A DNA stretch of 64,000 nt from positions 4,154,001-4,218,000 of the forward strand of contig OW203771.1 in assembly GCA_934045905.1 (NCBI GenBank), written 5' to 3'. A program made the position numbers and the translations under genes. Of this stretch, positions 1-11,297 are shown piece by piece. The stretch comes from Leuctra nigra. Taxonomy: Eukaryota; Arthropoda; Insecta; Plecoptera; Leuctridae. Under the pieces are notes generated by a model that worked only from the letters and a program-made list of their open reading frames with translations, ran no database searches and was not told the origin of the DNA. Numbering within the stretch: the first letter of the stretch is position 1; each line of letters opens with the position of its first letter.

Positions 1-141
1 ATTATAATCTATTACAAGAGGGTAGATATAACACGGTCGGAATGCTCTACCTCTGTGATGGATTTGCCTCATCTTGTACCTACGTAACTTTAGATAAAAC
101 GAGAACCAATTCTAACTTCTGCTATATCCCCCATGTTACAG

Positions 142-1201
142 AGCTCGCTGGTGAGGGACGCCATCTTCGGCTGCGATTGGTTCGAAGCGTCTGCGAGTTT
201 CAAGCAAGCAATGAGGATCATGATGTCACGAGCTAATCAGCCGATTGAAGTCAGAGTTGGAGGATTCGTTCCCATGACAGCGGTTACATTCTTCAGCGTA
301 AGTCCAGAAGATTAGGGAAGTGAAGTTTAAATTTTAGAATAATAAATATTTTATGAAAGTTGAGATGTTGTTGAAGATAGATGTGGTATTATTTTTGTTG
401 TGTGATGAATAGTTTTCAAGGAACGAATTTACAAAGTTTGGTAGATTGTAGCTCTCCATGAAACACAATTTGACGTCACACGCCGATTATCTACGCCGAG
501 TAGATAATGTTAGCCGGTTCTATGCATCCCGTAACACAAGGAACACGGCGTGTGACGTACAGCTTGTTTTTGCAGAGGAGTGAAATGTCAAAAACTAATA
601 TATTAATTATGGGAAATTTATGAATTCAAAAATATAATAAAATTTCACATTGCTCTTTGAGGCTATTCTGTATTAAAAAAATATAGGTAATCTCAACATT
701 CACCAATACCCCATTATCAACAACAGGAATTGTTTTGCGATCCAACAAAAATTGATTGGTATAAAATTAGCACTCTAAATACTAAATACCATTTCCATAG
801 ATAAGTAGATTCTTTTTCCAATAATCAGAAGCTGGTTTTCGTGTTTATCTCGGAATCTACTAATGACCAAATCTAAAATGATCGTTGAACTAATTTGAAT
901 GTCTGCTGATCAAATTCCGTAATAAATAAATGCTGTTATTTTCATTGAATTGAGAGCTCATCTACTACAGTGAGACAAGGAGATCGCTTAGACATGACTT
1001 CTGATGGTGCGATCTAACATTTTTCAGTCAATCAAATTTATTGAGCGTTCAATTTTAGTAGTTCCAAGTAGTACAAAAGTACAACTGCAAATCTTCTGGA
1101 AGAAGGTTCCAAAATGATTTCATATTTTCTGTTTTCAGATCACTAAGTTCACGTACTCCTACTACATGTCCATCATAACGGCAATCACTAAACTTGAGTA
1201 G
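142..1201 (+). CDS. Odorant receptor (7tm_6 family), 3'-terminal two exons, gene truncated by window start
   Basis: Two exons are readable. Exon 142-297 follows an acceptor ending TTACAG and stops at GTAAGT. It encodes 52 residues with the hallmark C-terminal insect OR pattern: C-x-W, then a segment with MMSRANQPIEV, then GGFVPMTAVTF. Exon 1139-1201 follows TTTTCAG and encodes a short tail with YSYYM, ending at TAG (1199-1201). Both junctions are phase 0, so the exons join without a shift. Insect ORs usually end with exactly such a short last exon (F/Y-S-Y-F-type tail). The protein would be the odour-sensing subunit of a ligand-gated channel in olfactory neuron dendrites, acting with Orco. 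The remaining roughly 330 residues lie to the left of the window. A candidate AATAAA is at 1452-1457. The intron carries a dispersed repeat (322-715). A gustatory receptor is the main alternative, since both families share this fold. Confidence 0.72.
322..715 (+). repeat. Dispersed repeat R1 in odorant receptor intron
   Basis: About 390 bp starting near AATTTTAGAATAATA recurs with high similarity at 51856-52258 in an intron of the fucosyltransferase gene. A shorter copy lies in reverse orientation at about 31975-32110 in the protease-homologue gene. It contains an imperfect inverted segment around GTCACACGCCG and CGGCGTGTGAC (470-560), so it is probably a nonautonomous DNA element. I see no protein coding in it. 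Confidence 0.6.
960..1060 (-). repeat. Fragment of MITE family F
   Basis: The segment with GGAGATCGCTTAGAC and TTATTGAGCGTTCAATTTT is a short reverse copy of the element that is complete at about 33966-34177. It ends about 80 bp before the last odorant receptor exon. Confidence 0.4.
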
Positions 1202-1429
1202 TTAGTCAGTTAGTTTGTGAAGAAACTAACACTCTCAACAAACTTTCAGTTTGTGAAGATCGATTACAGTCAAGTCAGTTCAAGTTTGTTGGTCAATTAC
1301 CTACTTATAGGTTAGTTTCAGTTTCAGTTTATTTCCATGTTTACATTTGGTTATACAGTAGTAGGTGTACATACATGTATTACACAAAGTAGTGACCCTT
1401 AAGCAATTACACTTTATTAGGGCATGTGG

Positions 1430-2225
1430 AATTCTAATTAATAATAATTATAATAAAAAATATTAAGATTAAAATATGTATGGTATAAAAATAGTGTAGT
1501 TAAATGTTGATTTTAGTATAAAGTAACATTTAATTCTTAAACTTAAAGTAAGCTATTTAATATTTTACTATGTACTAACGATCATTTATAGCATATTCTT
1601 GGTTTAACTTCAGTCAACATCAGTATTTATTATTTTGATTATTTAGTTTTTACTATCTAGTATATACTCTTCAATGGAATAGTAACATTTATTTATAAGA
1701 TACTGCTTCATTTGCTGCTTAAAACTAGAGTATTTGTCGATTACTTTCAGCTTGTTAGGCAATGCATTGTATAGTATTGTATTGCTATACTGAGAGTTCT
1801 TTTGGGTACATTTTGTTCTATATTGTTCTACATGTATGTTGTTTGCTTGTCTTGTATTGTGTTTATGTACATCAGTGTTTTGTGTGGTATCTTTTCTTAA
1901 TTTAAATGCTAGGAGAGATTCTAATATGTAAAGGCATGGGAAAGTGAGAATTTTGTATTTTATAAAGTACTTTTTACAGTCCGGTTTTTTGAAGGTGTCC
2001 GAATTTTTGTACTTCAGTCCGAACAGTGCCCGTATTGCCTTTCGTTGTATAGTAAATATCTTGTTTGCGTCAGTCGAGTTCCCCCAGAATCTTATCCCAT
2101 ATCTTACATGCGATTCAAAATTGGCATAGTATACTAACTTCGATGTTTTCATGTTTGTTAGTGATATTATTGTCTTGAGAGAAAAATATGACGAATTTAA
2201 TTTTTTTAGCAATTTGCTGCAGTGA
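1430..2225 (-). mobile_element. 5'-truncated LINE, C-terminal end of reverse transcriptase ORF
   Basis: On the minus strand 2212-1643 is an open frame of 189 residues. It has the typical C-terminal region of non-LTR reverse transcriptases: a YGIRFWGNS motif after the RT core, an IQRKAIRALFG stretch, and a terminal LPNKLKVI...FKQQMKQYL pattern. The RT catalytic core is absent, as expected for a 5'-truncated copy. Sequence past the stop (to about 1430) is AT-rich with TTAAGTTTAAG-like tail repeats, as in the LINE tail at 63.7 kb. No target-site duplication was located. Confidence 0.6.
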
Positions 2226-2585
2226 CTAGGTTAGTCACTCTTTTGTAATTTTAAATAAATATCTTTTTAAATATGTACTTGACCTTTGTAAATAGTGTTT
2301 AAATTGTCAAATGATTACTTCGATAATTAATTACATGTAGTCGATATTCATTGTTAATTATAAGAAAGTGATCAGTTGAGTGATTATTAGTTGTTGCTGT
2401 TTCATTTGTCTACACAAATGAGCTCTTACCGTACTTAACTTAGTGAATGCTATTATAAACGTTTACATTATTCTTGGTATAGTATTTAGGCTAAATGCAG
2501 TGTAATAAATCTATTGAAAAACACGCACAGTATAACTTCGTAATTTTGAATGCATCACTTTCATTCCTGAAAAAAAAAAGAAATA

Positions 2586-2825
2586 AATGAAGAGACACGC
2601 TGGGACTAGTAGAAAAATTGTTCTTGCAAATTATTGTGAAGATCGATTATTTTCGGGAACTTGTTGGAAATTTTAACAGCTTTTGGTTATAATTTACAAT
2701 TTTTTGAATGAGTTTACCAAACAACACTTTCCGTGATAATAGGGGACTGAAATTGCAATTCTTCATTTTTGTAAAGTTTGCATACACAAGTAAAACATTA
2801 CCTATATCCCTTGTTTGCGGTACCT
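2586..2825 (+). repeat. Direct repeat, left copy (partner 5285-5545)
   Basis: The segment beginning near ACGCTGGGACTAGTAG and containing GTGATAATAGGGGACTGAAATT is repeated in the same orientation at 5285-5545. The two copies bracket the family B element at 2942-5276. They may be long direct repeats of one composite element or two copies of a small family. Identity is clearly below 90% by eye. Confidence 0.5.
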
Positions 2826-2941
2826 TATATAATAATTAGTTATGACCTATGAAACGTCCAAAAAGGCAGGCAATTAGTACCTTCAAACTAAAAGAGGACC
2901 ATAAAATCCCGAAAAAGGAACAATGAAATTTTATGGTATAT

Positions 2942-5276
2942 ATCTAGTGGAGCGGTCGCTCCACCCAGCCAAGTCGTACTATACCCTCACAGTCACTCAA
3001 CATACCGTAAATGCCTAATAAACTGAGGAGCAGACCAAACACTTTTACTGTAAGCAACAACATGGCATTTTCGGCCTACTGGATCTCAAAATTGGTAAAT
3101 CTCACATTGTTGCGAAATATCTTAATTTCGAGCTATGGCCCACCCCACTACATATACCAAATTTGGGAACAATAGGTTATGCCATTTGCGCGCTAGAGGA
3201 CCGAGAAAACAGTGAAATTACACCACTTTCTGATTCTGATGATGATATCAGGAAACGTTGCTATCACCGCCACAGCCTAAACGGCTGAACCGATCGACCT
3301 GAAATTTTTACCACATGTGCACTTTTGGCGTCTGAGGTGCCTTTTTATAAAACCAACCGGAAGCCGCCATTTTGAAACCGGAAGTGACGTCATAACTCAA
3401 AAACGTCTGGACCGATTAGAACGAAATTAGCGCCATTCGATTTAGATGGTCATCTTTATGAAGTATCAATAAAAAAAATATTATTTTCTTATTTTCTAAA
3501 CCGGAAGTGACGTCATAAATACGCAATATTTAACTTATTTCAACAAATTATACTTAAAATACGTACATAATTAACTTACATTGTAACATAGACAATACAA
3601 TTTATATATTCAAGGTAGCAGTGTTCTCGGCCGCCATTCCTGAAACCGGAAGTGACGTCATATATCTAAAACGCCTGTACCGATTGCAACTGAACTAGCT
3701 CCTGCGTATTCATTCTGCTATTTATTTGAAAAATCAATTGTGAAAAATGAATAAATAAATTAATGGTACCGGAAATGGCGGCAGGAACCACTAAATGAAA
3801 CCGGAAGTGACGTCATATATTACAAACGGCATGACCGATTTTACGGAAATATAGGGATTAGGAATTCAGATGGTCGTTCATGAAGGTATCAACTAGATAA
3901 AACTAGATTGTTTTCTTATTACCTATACCGGAATTCGGCCGCTATTTCAAAACCGGAAGTGACGTCATGTATCGAAAACGGCTGGATCGATTATAACGAA
4001 ACTTAAGCTATTCTTCTTGGATAATCATTTTCATCTTATACCAAACGCAACTTTTCATAGTAACCAAATCGGTTGAGGCGTATTTTTTTAAAGAAATTAG
4101 TCCCTGCTCGGACATGTGCTACAAGCTGTATGAATAAACTAACAAAAGAAGTGATATCCCAGAAAAAACACTCCGTGTAAAAATACCAGCCAAGTCTCTT
4201 TAACTATAAAAAAAAATAGAAGAAATCTAAAAATTCAGCACTGAAAAGGAGTGATATCAAAAAAGGAGCCAAGTCAACGAATTTTCCAAATTTTAATCGT
4301 ACCATTGAAATAAAAATATCAACCCCCGAGAAATACTTAAAAAAAGGACTTGGCGCATCGTTTTTTTAAAGACATTTTTCTATTCTTAAGCTTATGCCAC
4401 TCACATACTACGTAGTTCAGAAATGCCTAGAAAAATTGGGACAAAACTTTCAAATTAAATATTGAACATTCTGTAAAATATTTTAAATTTAAATATAAGT
4501 ACGCAAAGAAACATAGCATTGTCTTACAAGCAATAAATACAGAACAGTTGTGTTTGTGATTGGTAGGTACCTATAGTTTTGTGGGTACATCAACATACCT
4601 ACTACAGCATTATACTTGGAACCTTCTCGCCGTGTAATTAATTGCTATTAATTAACATTTTATACCAAAAAAATTCATAAATTACATAACGTATTACTTT
4701 AGATAAAAATCTAGTCAGTAATTATTTGAGCAGCATGGCTCAGTGCACTAGTCACTTATACAAATCTCATTGACGGCCTTCTTGTAATGAGCGCTTTCGC
4801 TATTTCCCTCAGTCACGATATTGAGAAGTATGATTGATTAATATGACCCTAGAAATAAAGGCAATAACGAATAGACTAGGCCGCTTCGTTATTCGTTTAT
4901 CCGTTTATTTCCTCTGAATATTGACAAAATACCAAAACTGCCAGTAGGTAAGAGTACTAGTTATATTAAAACGTAGTATGATTCGTCGATAATGAATGTG
5001 ATATACTCAGGAAAATATTCTTGTAGAGTTCTTCCTATACCTTTAGGATAGAAAAGTGTCTTTTAAAAAAACGATGCGCCAAGTCCTTTTTTTAAGTATT
5101 TCTCGGGGGTTGATATTTTTATTTCAATGGTACGATTAAAATTTGGAAAATTCGTTGACTTGGCTCCTTTTTTGATATCACTCCTTTTCAGTGCTGAATT
5201 TTTAGATTTCTTCTATTTTTTTTTATAGTTAAAGAGACTTGGCTGGTATTTTTACACGGAGTGTTTTTTCTGGGAT
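2942..5276 (+). mobile_element. Family B element, copy 1: hairpin terminus, ETS/CRE-like motif array and long palindrome
   Basis: The left edge is ATCTAGTGGAGCGGTCGC, a near-perfect hairpin (GTGGAGCG-GT-CGCTCCAC). It is followed by a conserved leader (TTTTCGGCCTACTGGATC) seen in three other copies. The body has five exact CCGGAAGTGACGTCA motifs, at 3378-3392, 3501-3515, 3646-3660, 3801-3815 and 3953-3967. The right part is a long inverted repeat: about 220 bp from 4152 (AAAAAACACTCCGTG) returns as its complement at about 5060-5270 around a roughly 690-bp AT-rich spacer. There is no ORF, so it is nonautonomous. The superfamily is uncertain. The terminal hairpin next to CTAG resembles a Helitron 3' end, but the flanking base is A, not T. 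Confidence 0.65.
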
Positions 5277-5284
5277 TGGATATA

Positions 5285-5545
5285 ATTGAAGGGACGCTGG
5301 GACAAGTAGAAAATTTGTTCTCGCAAGTTATTGTAAGATCGATTATTTTACAGAAATTTTTAGGAAATTTTTAAAAAATTTGGTATATATGACAATATTT
5401 TGTCAAGATGAGTCTTGAGACTTTCACTCTTTTAAATATCTTCGTGATAATAGGGGACTGAAATTGCGATTCTTCATTTGTGTATTTGTGTAAATTTGGC
5501 TTACACATGTAAAAAATTGATCTCCTTTGTTTGCGGATCATAACA
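5285..5545 (+). repeat. Direct repeat, right copy (partner 2586-2825)
   Basis: It starts eight bases after the family B copy ends. Landmarks are GACGCTGGGACAAGTAG, GATCGATTATTTTAC and GTGATAATAGGGGACTG, in the same order as in the left copy. It is noncoding. Confidence 0.5.
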
Positions 5546-6173
5546 CTAATTTTAAAATATTGCTCTAATTGGTGAATTTAAAAATCTGTAGATTGAAATA
5601 CAAAATAAACCGATTAGAAAATTGAAGGTCATCCATCAGGACAAACATTATCTCATTGTAAAACGTTTAGCTAAATCGGATTATTTCTAAGGACATATTT
5701 GCATTACTCTGCTGACCGTGTGAACTAGGCTTTAGCAAAGTTACATAACAATAAACATGCGTGTGAAGTAGTGGGACGAGCAAGGTTCTTTTTTTTTAGT
5801 TTAGTCTTAACAGGATTTTACAAAAATCAGATAAACTAAATAATGTCAAACACACTGTAAAACTCGTAGCTAAAACAATGTGAATAAAAAATAGCTCAAG
5901 TGTATTTTGAATCGCATTTTGCTGAATCATTAGTCAACCCGTAAAAATTAGCCAAACGGCTTCGTGAAAATAAAAGTAATTTTTGCTCACGTTTTAATAT
6001 CCTAAAAAAAAATGGCTGTGTTTTATTCATACGGTTTAGGCTTCAAGTTTTTGCTATACCTTGATAACAACCTATTAGCTTGAAAATTAGAGAAACAAAA
6101 CCGCTTTGAAGACCGTATGTATTTCGTTACCTTATCCACAAACCATCTGAATCATCGCATCAACTCCAACTCA
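5546..6173. other. AT-rich intergenic DNA, nothing recognised
   Basis: No ORF longer than background, no splice-framed exon and no inverted repeat that I can see. Confidence 0.5.
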
Positions 6174-9100
6174 GCCACAACGCCCTCCTCGCGCCTCCAC
6201 CCCCACGTCACGTCGTCGACACATAAGAGAGATCGCCCTCATGGCGACGCTCATCGCCTTGGAGACTATGCAAGACGCAGCCACAACGCCCTCCTCGCGC
6301 CTCCACCCCCACGTCACGTCGTCGACACATATGTAAGATCGCCCTCATAGCGACGCTCATCGCCTTGGAGACTATGCAAGACGCAGCCACAACGCCCTCC
6401 TCGTGCCTCCACCCCCACGTCACATCGGCGAGATCGCCCTCATGGCGACGCTCATCGCCTTGGAGACTATGCAAGACGCAGCCACAACGCCCTCCTCGTG
6501 CCTCCACCCCCACGTCACATCGGCGAGATCGCCCTCATGGCGACGCTCATCGCCTTGAAGACTATGCAAGACGCAGCCACAACGCCCTCCTCGTGCCTCC
6601 ACCCCCACGTCACATCGGCGAGATCGCCCTCATGGCGACGCTCATCGCCTTGGAGACTATGCAAGACGCAGCCACAACGCCCTCCTCGTGTCTCCACCCC
6701 CACGTCACATCGGCGAGATCGCCCTCATGGCGACGCTCATCGCCTTGGAGACTATGCAAGACGCAGCCACAACGCCCTCCTCGTGCCTCCACCCCCACGT
6801 CACATCGGCGAGATCGCCCTCATGGCGACGCTCATCGCCTTGGAGACTATGCAAGACGCAGCCACAACGCCCTCCTCGTGTCTCCACCCCCACGTCACAT
6901 CGGCGAGATCGCCCTCATGGCGACGCTCATCGCCTTGGAGACTATGCAAGATGCAGCCACAACGCCCTTCTCGTGCCTCCACCCCCACGTCACATCGGCG
7001 AGATCGCCCTCATGGCGACGCTCATCGCCTTGGAGACTATGCAAGACGCAGCCACAACGCCCTCCTCGTGTCTCCACCCCCACGTCACATCGGCGAGATC
7101 GCCCTCATGGCGACGCTCATCGCCTTGGAGACTATGCAAGACGCAGCCACAACGCCCTCCTCGTGCCTCCACCCCCACGTCACATCGGCGAGATCGCCCT
7201 CATGGCGACGCTCATCGCCTTGGAGACTATGCAAGACGCAGCCACAACGCCCTCCTCGTGTCTCCACCCCCACGTCACATCGGCGAGATCGCCCTCATGG
7301 CGACGCTCATCGCCTTGGAGACTATGCAAGACGCAGCCACAACGCCCTCCTCGTGCCTCCACCCCCACGTCACATCGGCGAGATCGCCCTCATGGCGACG
7401 CTCATCGCCTTGGAGACTATGCAAGACGCAGCCACAACGCCCTCCTCGTGCCTCCACCCCCACGTCACATCGGCGAGATCGCCCTCATGGCGACGCTCAT
7501 CGCCTTGGAGACTATGCAAGACGCAGCCACAACGCCCTCCTCGTGCCTCCACACCCACGTCACATCGGCGAGAACGCCCTCATGGCGACGCTCATCGCCT
7601 TGGAGACTATGCAAGACGCAGCCACAACGCCCTCCTCGTGTCTCCACCCCCACGTCACATCGGCGAGATCGCCCTCATGGCGACGCTCATCGCCTTGGAG
7701 ACTATGCAAGACGCAGCCACAACGCCCTCCTCGTGTCTCCACCCCCACGTCACATCGGCGAGATCGCCCTCATGGCGACGCTTATCGCCTTGGAGACTAT
7801 GCAAGACGCAGCCACAACGCCCTCCTCGTGCCTCCACCCCCACGTCACATCGGCGAGATCGCCCTCATGGCGACGCTCATCGCCTTGGAGACTATGCAAG
7901 ACGCAGCCACAACGCCCTCCTCGTGCCTCCACCCCCACGTCACATCGGCGAGATCGCCCTCATGGCGACGCTCATCGCCTTGGAGACTATGCAAGACGCA
8001 GCCACAACGCCCTCCTCGTGCCTCCACCCCCACGTCACATCGGCGAGATCGCCCTCATGGCGACGCTCATCGCCTTGGAGACTATGCAAGACGCAGCCAC
8101 AACGCCCTCCTCGTGTCTCCACCCCCACGTCACGTCGTCGACACATATGCGAGATCGACCTCATAGCGACGCTCATCGCCTTGGAGACTATGCAAGACGC
8201 AGCCACAACGCCCTCCTCGTGTCTCCACCCCCACGTCACATCGGCGAGATCGCCCTCATGGCGACGCTCATCGCCTTGGAGACTATGCAAGACGCAGCCA
8301 CAACGCCCTCCTCGTGTCTCCACCCCCACGTCACATCGGCGAGATCGCCCTCATGGCGACGCTCATCGCCTTGGAGACTATGCAAGACGCAGCCACAACG
8401 CCCTCCTCGTGCCTCCACCCCCACGTCACATCGGCGAGATCACCCTCAAGGCAACGCTCATCGCCTTGGAGACTATGCAAGACGCAGCCACAACGCCCTC
8501 CTCGTGCCTCCACCCCCACGTCACATCGGCGAGATCGCCCTCATGGCGACGCTCATCGCCTTGGAGACTATGCAAGACGCAGCCATAACGCCCTCCTCGT
8601 GCCTCCACCCCCACGTCACATCGGCGAGATCGCCCTCATGGCGACGCTCATCGCCTTGGAGACTATGCAAGACGCAGCCACAACGCCCTCCTCGTGCCTC
8701 CACCCCCACGTCACATCGGCGAGATTGCCCTCATGGCGACGCTCATCGCCTTGGAGACTATGCAAGACGCAGCCACAACGCCTCCTCGCGCCTCCACTCC
8801 CACGTCACATCGGCGAGATCGCCCTCATGGCGACGCTCATCGCCTTGGAGACTATGCAAGACGCAGCCACAACGCCCTCCTCGTGCCTCCACCCCCACGT
8901 CACATCGGCGAGATCACCCTCAAGGCGACGCTCATCGCCTTGGAGACTATGCAAGACGCAGCCACAACGCCCTCCTCGTGCCTCCACCCCCACGTCACAT
9001 CGGCGTGATCGCCCTCATGGCGACGCTCATCGCCTTGGAGACTATGCAAGACGCAGCCATAACGCCCTCTTCGTGCCTTCACCCCCACGTCACATTGGCG

Positions 9101-9407
9101 AGATCGCCCTCATGGCGACGCTCATCGCCTTGGAGACTATGCAAGACGCAGCCACAACGCCCTCCTCGTGTCTCCACCCCCACGTCACATCGGCGAGATC
9201 ACCCTCATGGCGACGCTCATCGCCTTGGAGACTATGCAAGACGCAGCCACAACGCCCTCCTCGTGCCTCCACCCCCACGTCACATCGGCGAGATCGCCCT
9301 CATGGCGACGCTCATCGCCTTGGAGACTATGCAAGACGCAGCCACAACGCCCTCCTCGTGCCTCCACCCCCACGTCACATCGGCGAGATCGCCCTCATGG
9401 CGACGTT
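6174..9407. repeat. 95-bp GC-rich minisatellite, about 34 tandem units
   Basis: The unit runs through CATCGGCGAGATCGCCCTCA, GCGACGCTCATCGCCTTGG and CAAGACGCAGCCACAACGCC, with point variants between units. A variant with GTCGTCGACACAT replaces the CATCGGCGA part near 6208, 6313 and 8136. One unit near 8780 has a small deletion. Because 95 is not a multiple of three and the unit lacks stops in all plus frames, reading frames of up to about 1,000 codons run through the array in three registers. These are a by-product of periodicity, not evidence of a gene. The flanks are AT-rich. By analogy with the exon-derived arrays at 38-56 kb it may have been seeded by a GC-rich exon, but no parent exon is visible. 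Confidence 0.9.
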
Positions 9408-9926
9408 CGCAAAATGGCTACCTTTTCGTCGAAAAATAATGTTGGGCAAACTTCAACTAAGAGCGAAACAGAACCGAAAGCGAAATATGTTGACAAAGCT
9501 TTACAGTAATTTCATTTTATGAACTTTCCTCATTACTTGGCACAACTCCAATCAAATTTCCAGACGAGATAAAAGCGAACGTCATTAAAATATGCACTGT
9601 GAACTCATTGAATATTATCGCCTAATAATTCCTAGTACGTATATCTAGGAAAACGCTCTGTGTAACGCGTTGATGAGCGAGCACGGATACGCGCAACACC
9701 TCGAACCGAAATTCTGTCTATCGAATTCGAAAATGTCATTAAAAGCCAATAATTCTTGAATTTCGTCACAGACTTGTAGAAAAATATCCAAAAACTCCTT
9801 AAATATTGGTCCAAATAACTATGCAAAGTTTTAAGTTGATCGATTGAACATTTATGATTGAACTGTTCCGTGTTAATTTTCAAAAATCACTGGATCTCCT
9901 TCAAAAAATATACCTGGGACCACTCA

Positions 9927-11297
9927 TTGAGCGAGCGTAGCGAGCGTCACCACGGTACTCTTATGGCACTTTCTCTGTAGTTTTTTTTTGTCTGCACTGC
10001 CGAGGTCAAACCGCACAACCAATCGATCTGAAATTTTGCACACGTACTAACGTAATCTATGCGGTCTCCCCACCAATGGCTGCCACCTTAGCGCGGTGGT
10101 GGGGTTTGCGTTGGCCAATGATCCATTGCAGCTACGCCGGCGAGCATATGCTCATGTGTAAGGGTTACCTATGCCGGACAGGTCAGTGGTAAGGTCCAGA
10201 CAAAGAGCAGCCAGGGTTGGCCTATGTCCTCCCTTGAATTTGCGGTCCCCTCCCCTCCCCTCAGGCCGGCATTCCCCCTCGAGATGGTGATCCCACTGAA
10301 ATCGGGTTCCGCCGGCCCGAATCCTCACACCCCCCGGTCCGTCCCCATTCCGGCCTGGCCTCCCCACCAGTGTTGGACTCCCCCGGATCGGGCCCGTTAG
10401 GTCGACCCCTCCCCATGTCCACCACTTATATCAACAAAGTTAAATGCAAAAATGCAAAAATTAATGTGCGCAATATAACCTCGTCGTTGACGCGCCGTTA
10501 AACCACAATAATCTAATCTATCTATGCGGTCTCTGGGATCGTTTTTGAAAGGGATCCTGTGATTGGTTCAAATTTAAAAAAAATTATCTTTCGATTGGTT
10601 GGCCCGTTCAATTTGAAATTTTGATAAGTCATTACGACCAACATTTTTCCCAATCAAACAAAATTTCATCCAAATCCTCCCATTGGTTAAAATTAAAAAT
10701 ATATTTTTCATGTGTTTTTTGAAATTTAAACTAGAACCGTATGACCGATCAACTTAAAACGTTGCATGGTCATTGGGACCAACATAATCTGTATGTTTTA
10801 CTACTTTACGACTATTCTGTGCTTAAATCCAAAAGTAATTGACATTTTACGGACATTTTGCGTGTTGGCTGTCAAATTTCTCGAAAATGTTGATCACGGC
10901 TACTTTGACTCTTCAGTTCTAATCCAAGGTAGTTGAGCAAAAACTTTTAAACGCATATGAAACTAATAATGACCGTTCAACAGATCGATCTGATATTGTG
11001 TTCACACACTAATATCGTATGAGTGGTCCCAGGTATATTTTTTGAAAGAGATTCTGTAATGTTTGAATATTTACTGGGAACGTAGTTCAATTATAAAGGT
11101 TCAATCGATCACTTAAAACTTTACATAGTTATTGGGACTAATATTTGAGTGATATTTGGAGATTTTTAAACAAGTCTGTGAAAAATTCAAGAATTATTGG
11201 CTTTTAATGATATTTTTGATAGACGCAGAATTTCGGTTCGAGGTGTTGCGCGTATCCGTGCTCGCTCATCAACGCGTTTCACAGAGCGTTTTCCTAG
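9927..11297 (+). mobile_element. Helitron-like family A element, inserted copy with precise A|T junction
   Basis: It starts TTGAGCGAGCGTAGCGAGCG and ends GAGCGTTTTCCTAG followed by T. The flanks ACTCA and TATGATATAAG are contiguous in a related copy at 61361-61375, so the insertion lies exactly between A and T with no target duplication. That is the Helitron signature. The same GAGCGAGC word lies inverted at both ends, as in Helentron/HINE elements. It contains a LINE tail at 10069-10519. The internal sequence is built of diverged modules of about 85 bp around CCAATCGATCTGAAATTTTG. Confidence 0.62.
10069..10519 (+). mobile_element. LINE 3' end, 5'-truncated, with 14-bp target-site duplication
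   Basis: The segment is bounded by ATCTATGCGGTCTC at 10055-10068 and again at 10520-10533. Removing 10069-10519 plus one duplicate restores the normal family A sequence GTAATCTATGCGGTCTCTGGG. The insert is GC-rich (CTCCCCACC, CGGTCCGTCCCC) and ends in TTAAACCACAATAATCTAATCT, a simple tail of the kind left by target-primed reverse transcription. No RT domain remains, so the family cannot be named. Confidence 0.7.

Noticed and set aside
2942..5276. Firm assignment of family B to Helitrons
   Set aside because: The terminal hairpin followed by CTAG fits, but all four copies have A, not T, next to it, and no empty site is available in the window.
6365..9439. A 1,024-codon open frame with overlapping 696- and 492-codon frames
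   Set aside because: All come from a 95-bp tandem repeat with no stop in the plus frames. Length reflects periodicity, and no splice sites, start context or known domain support a gene.
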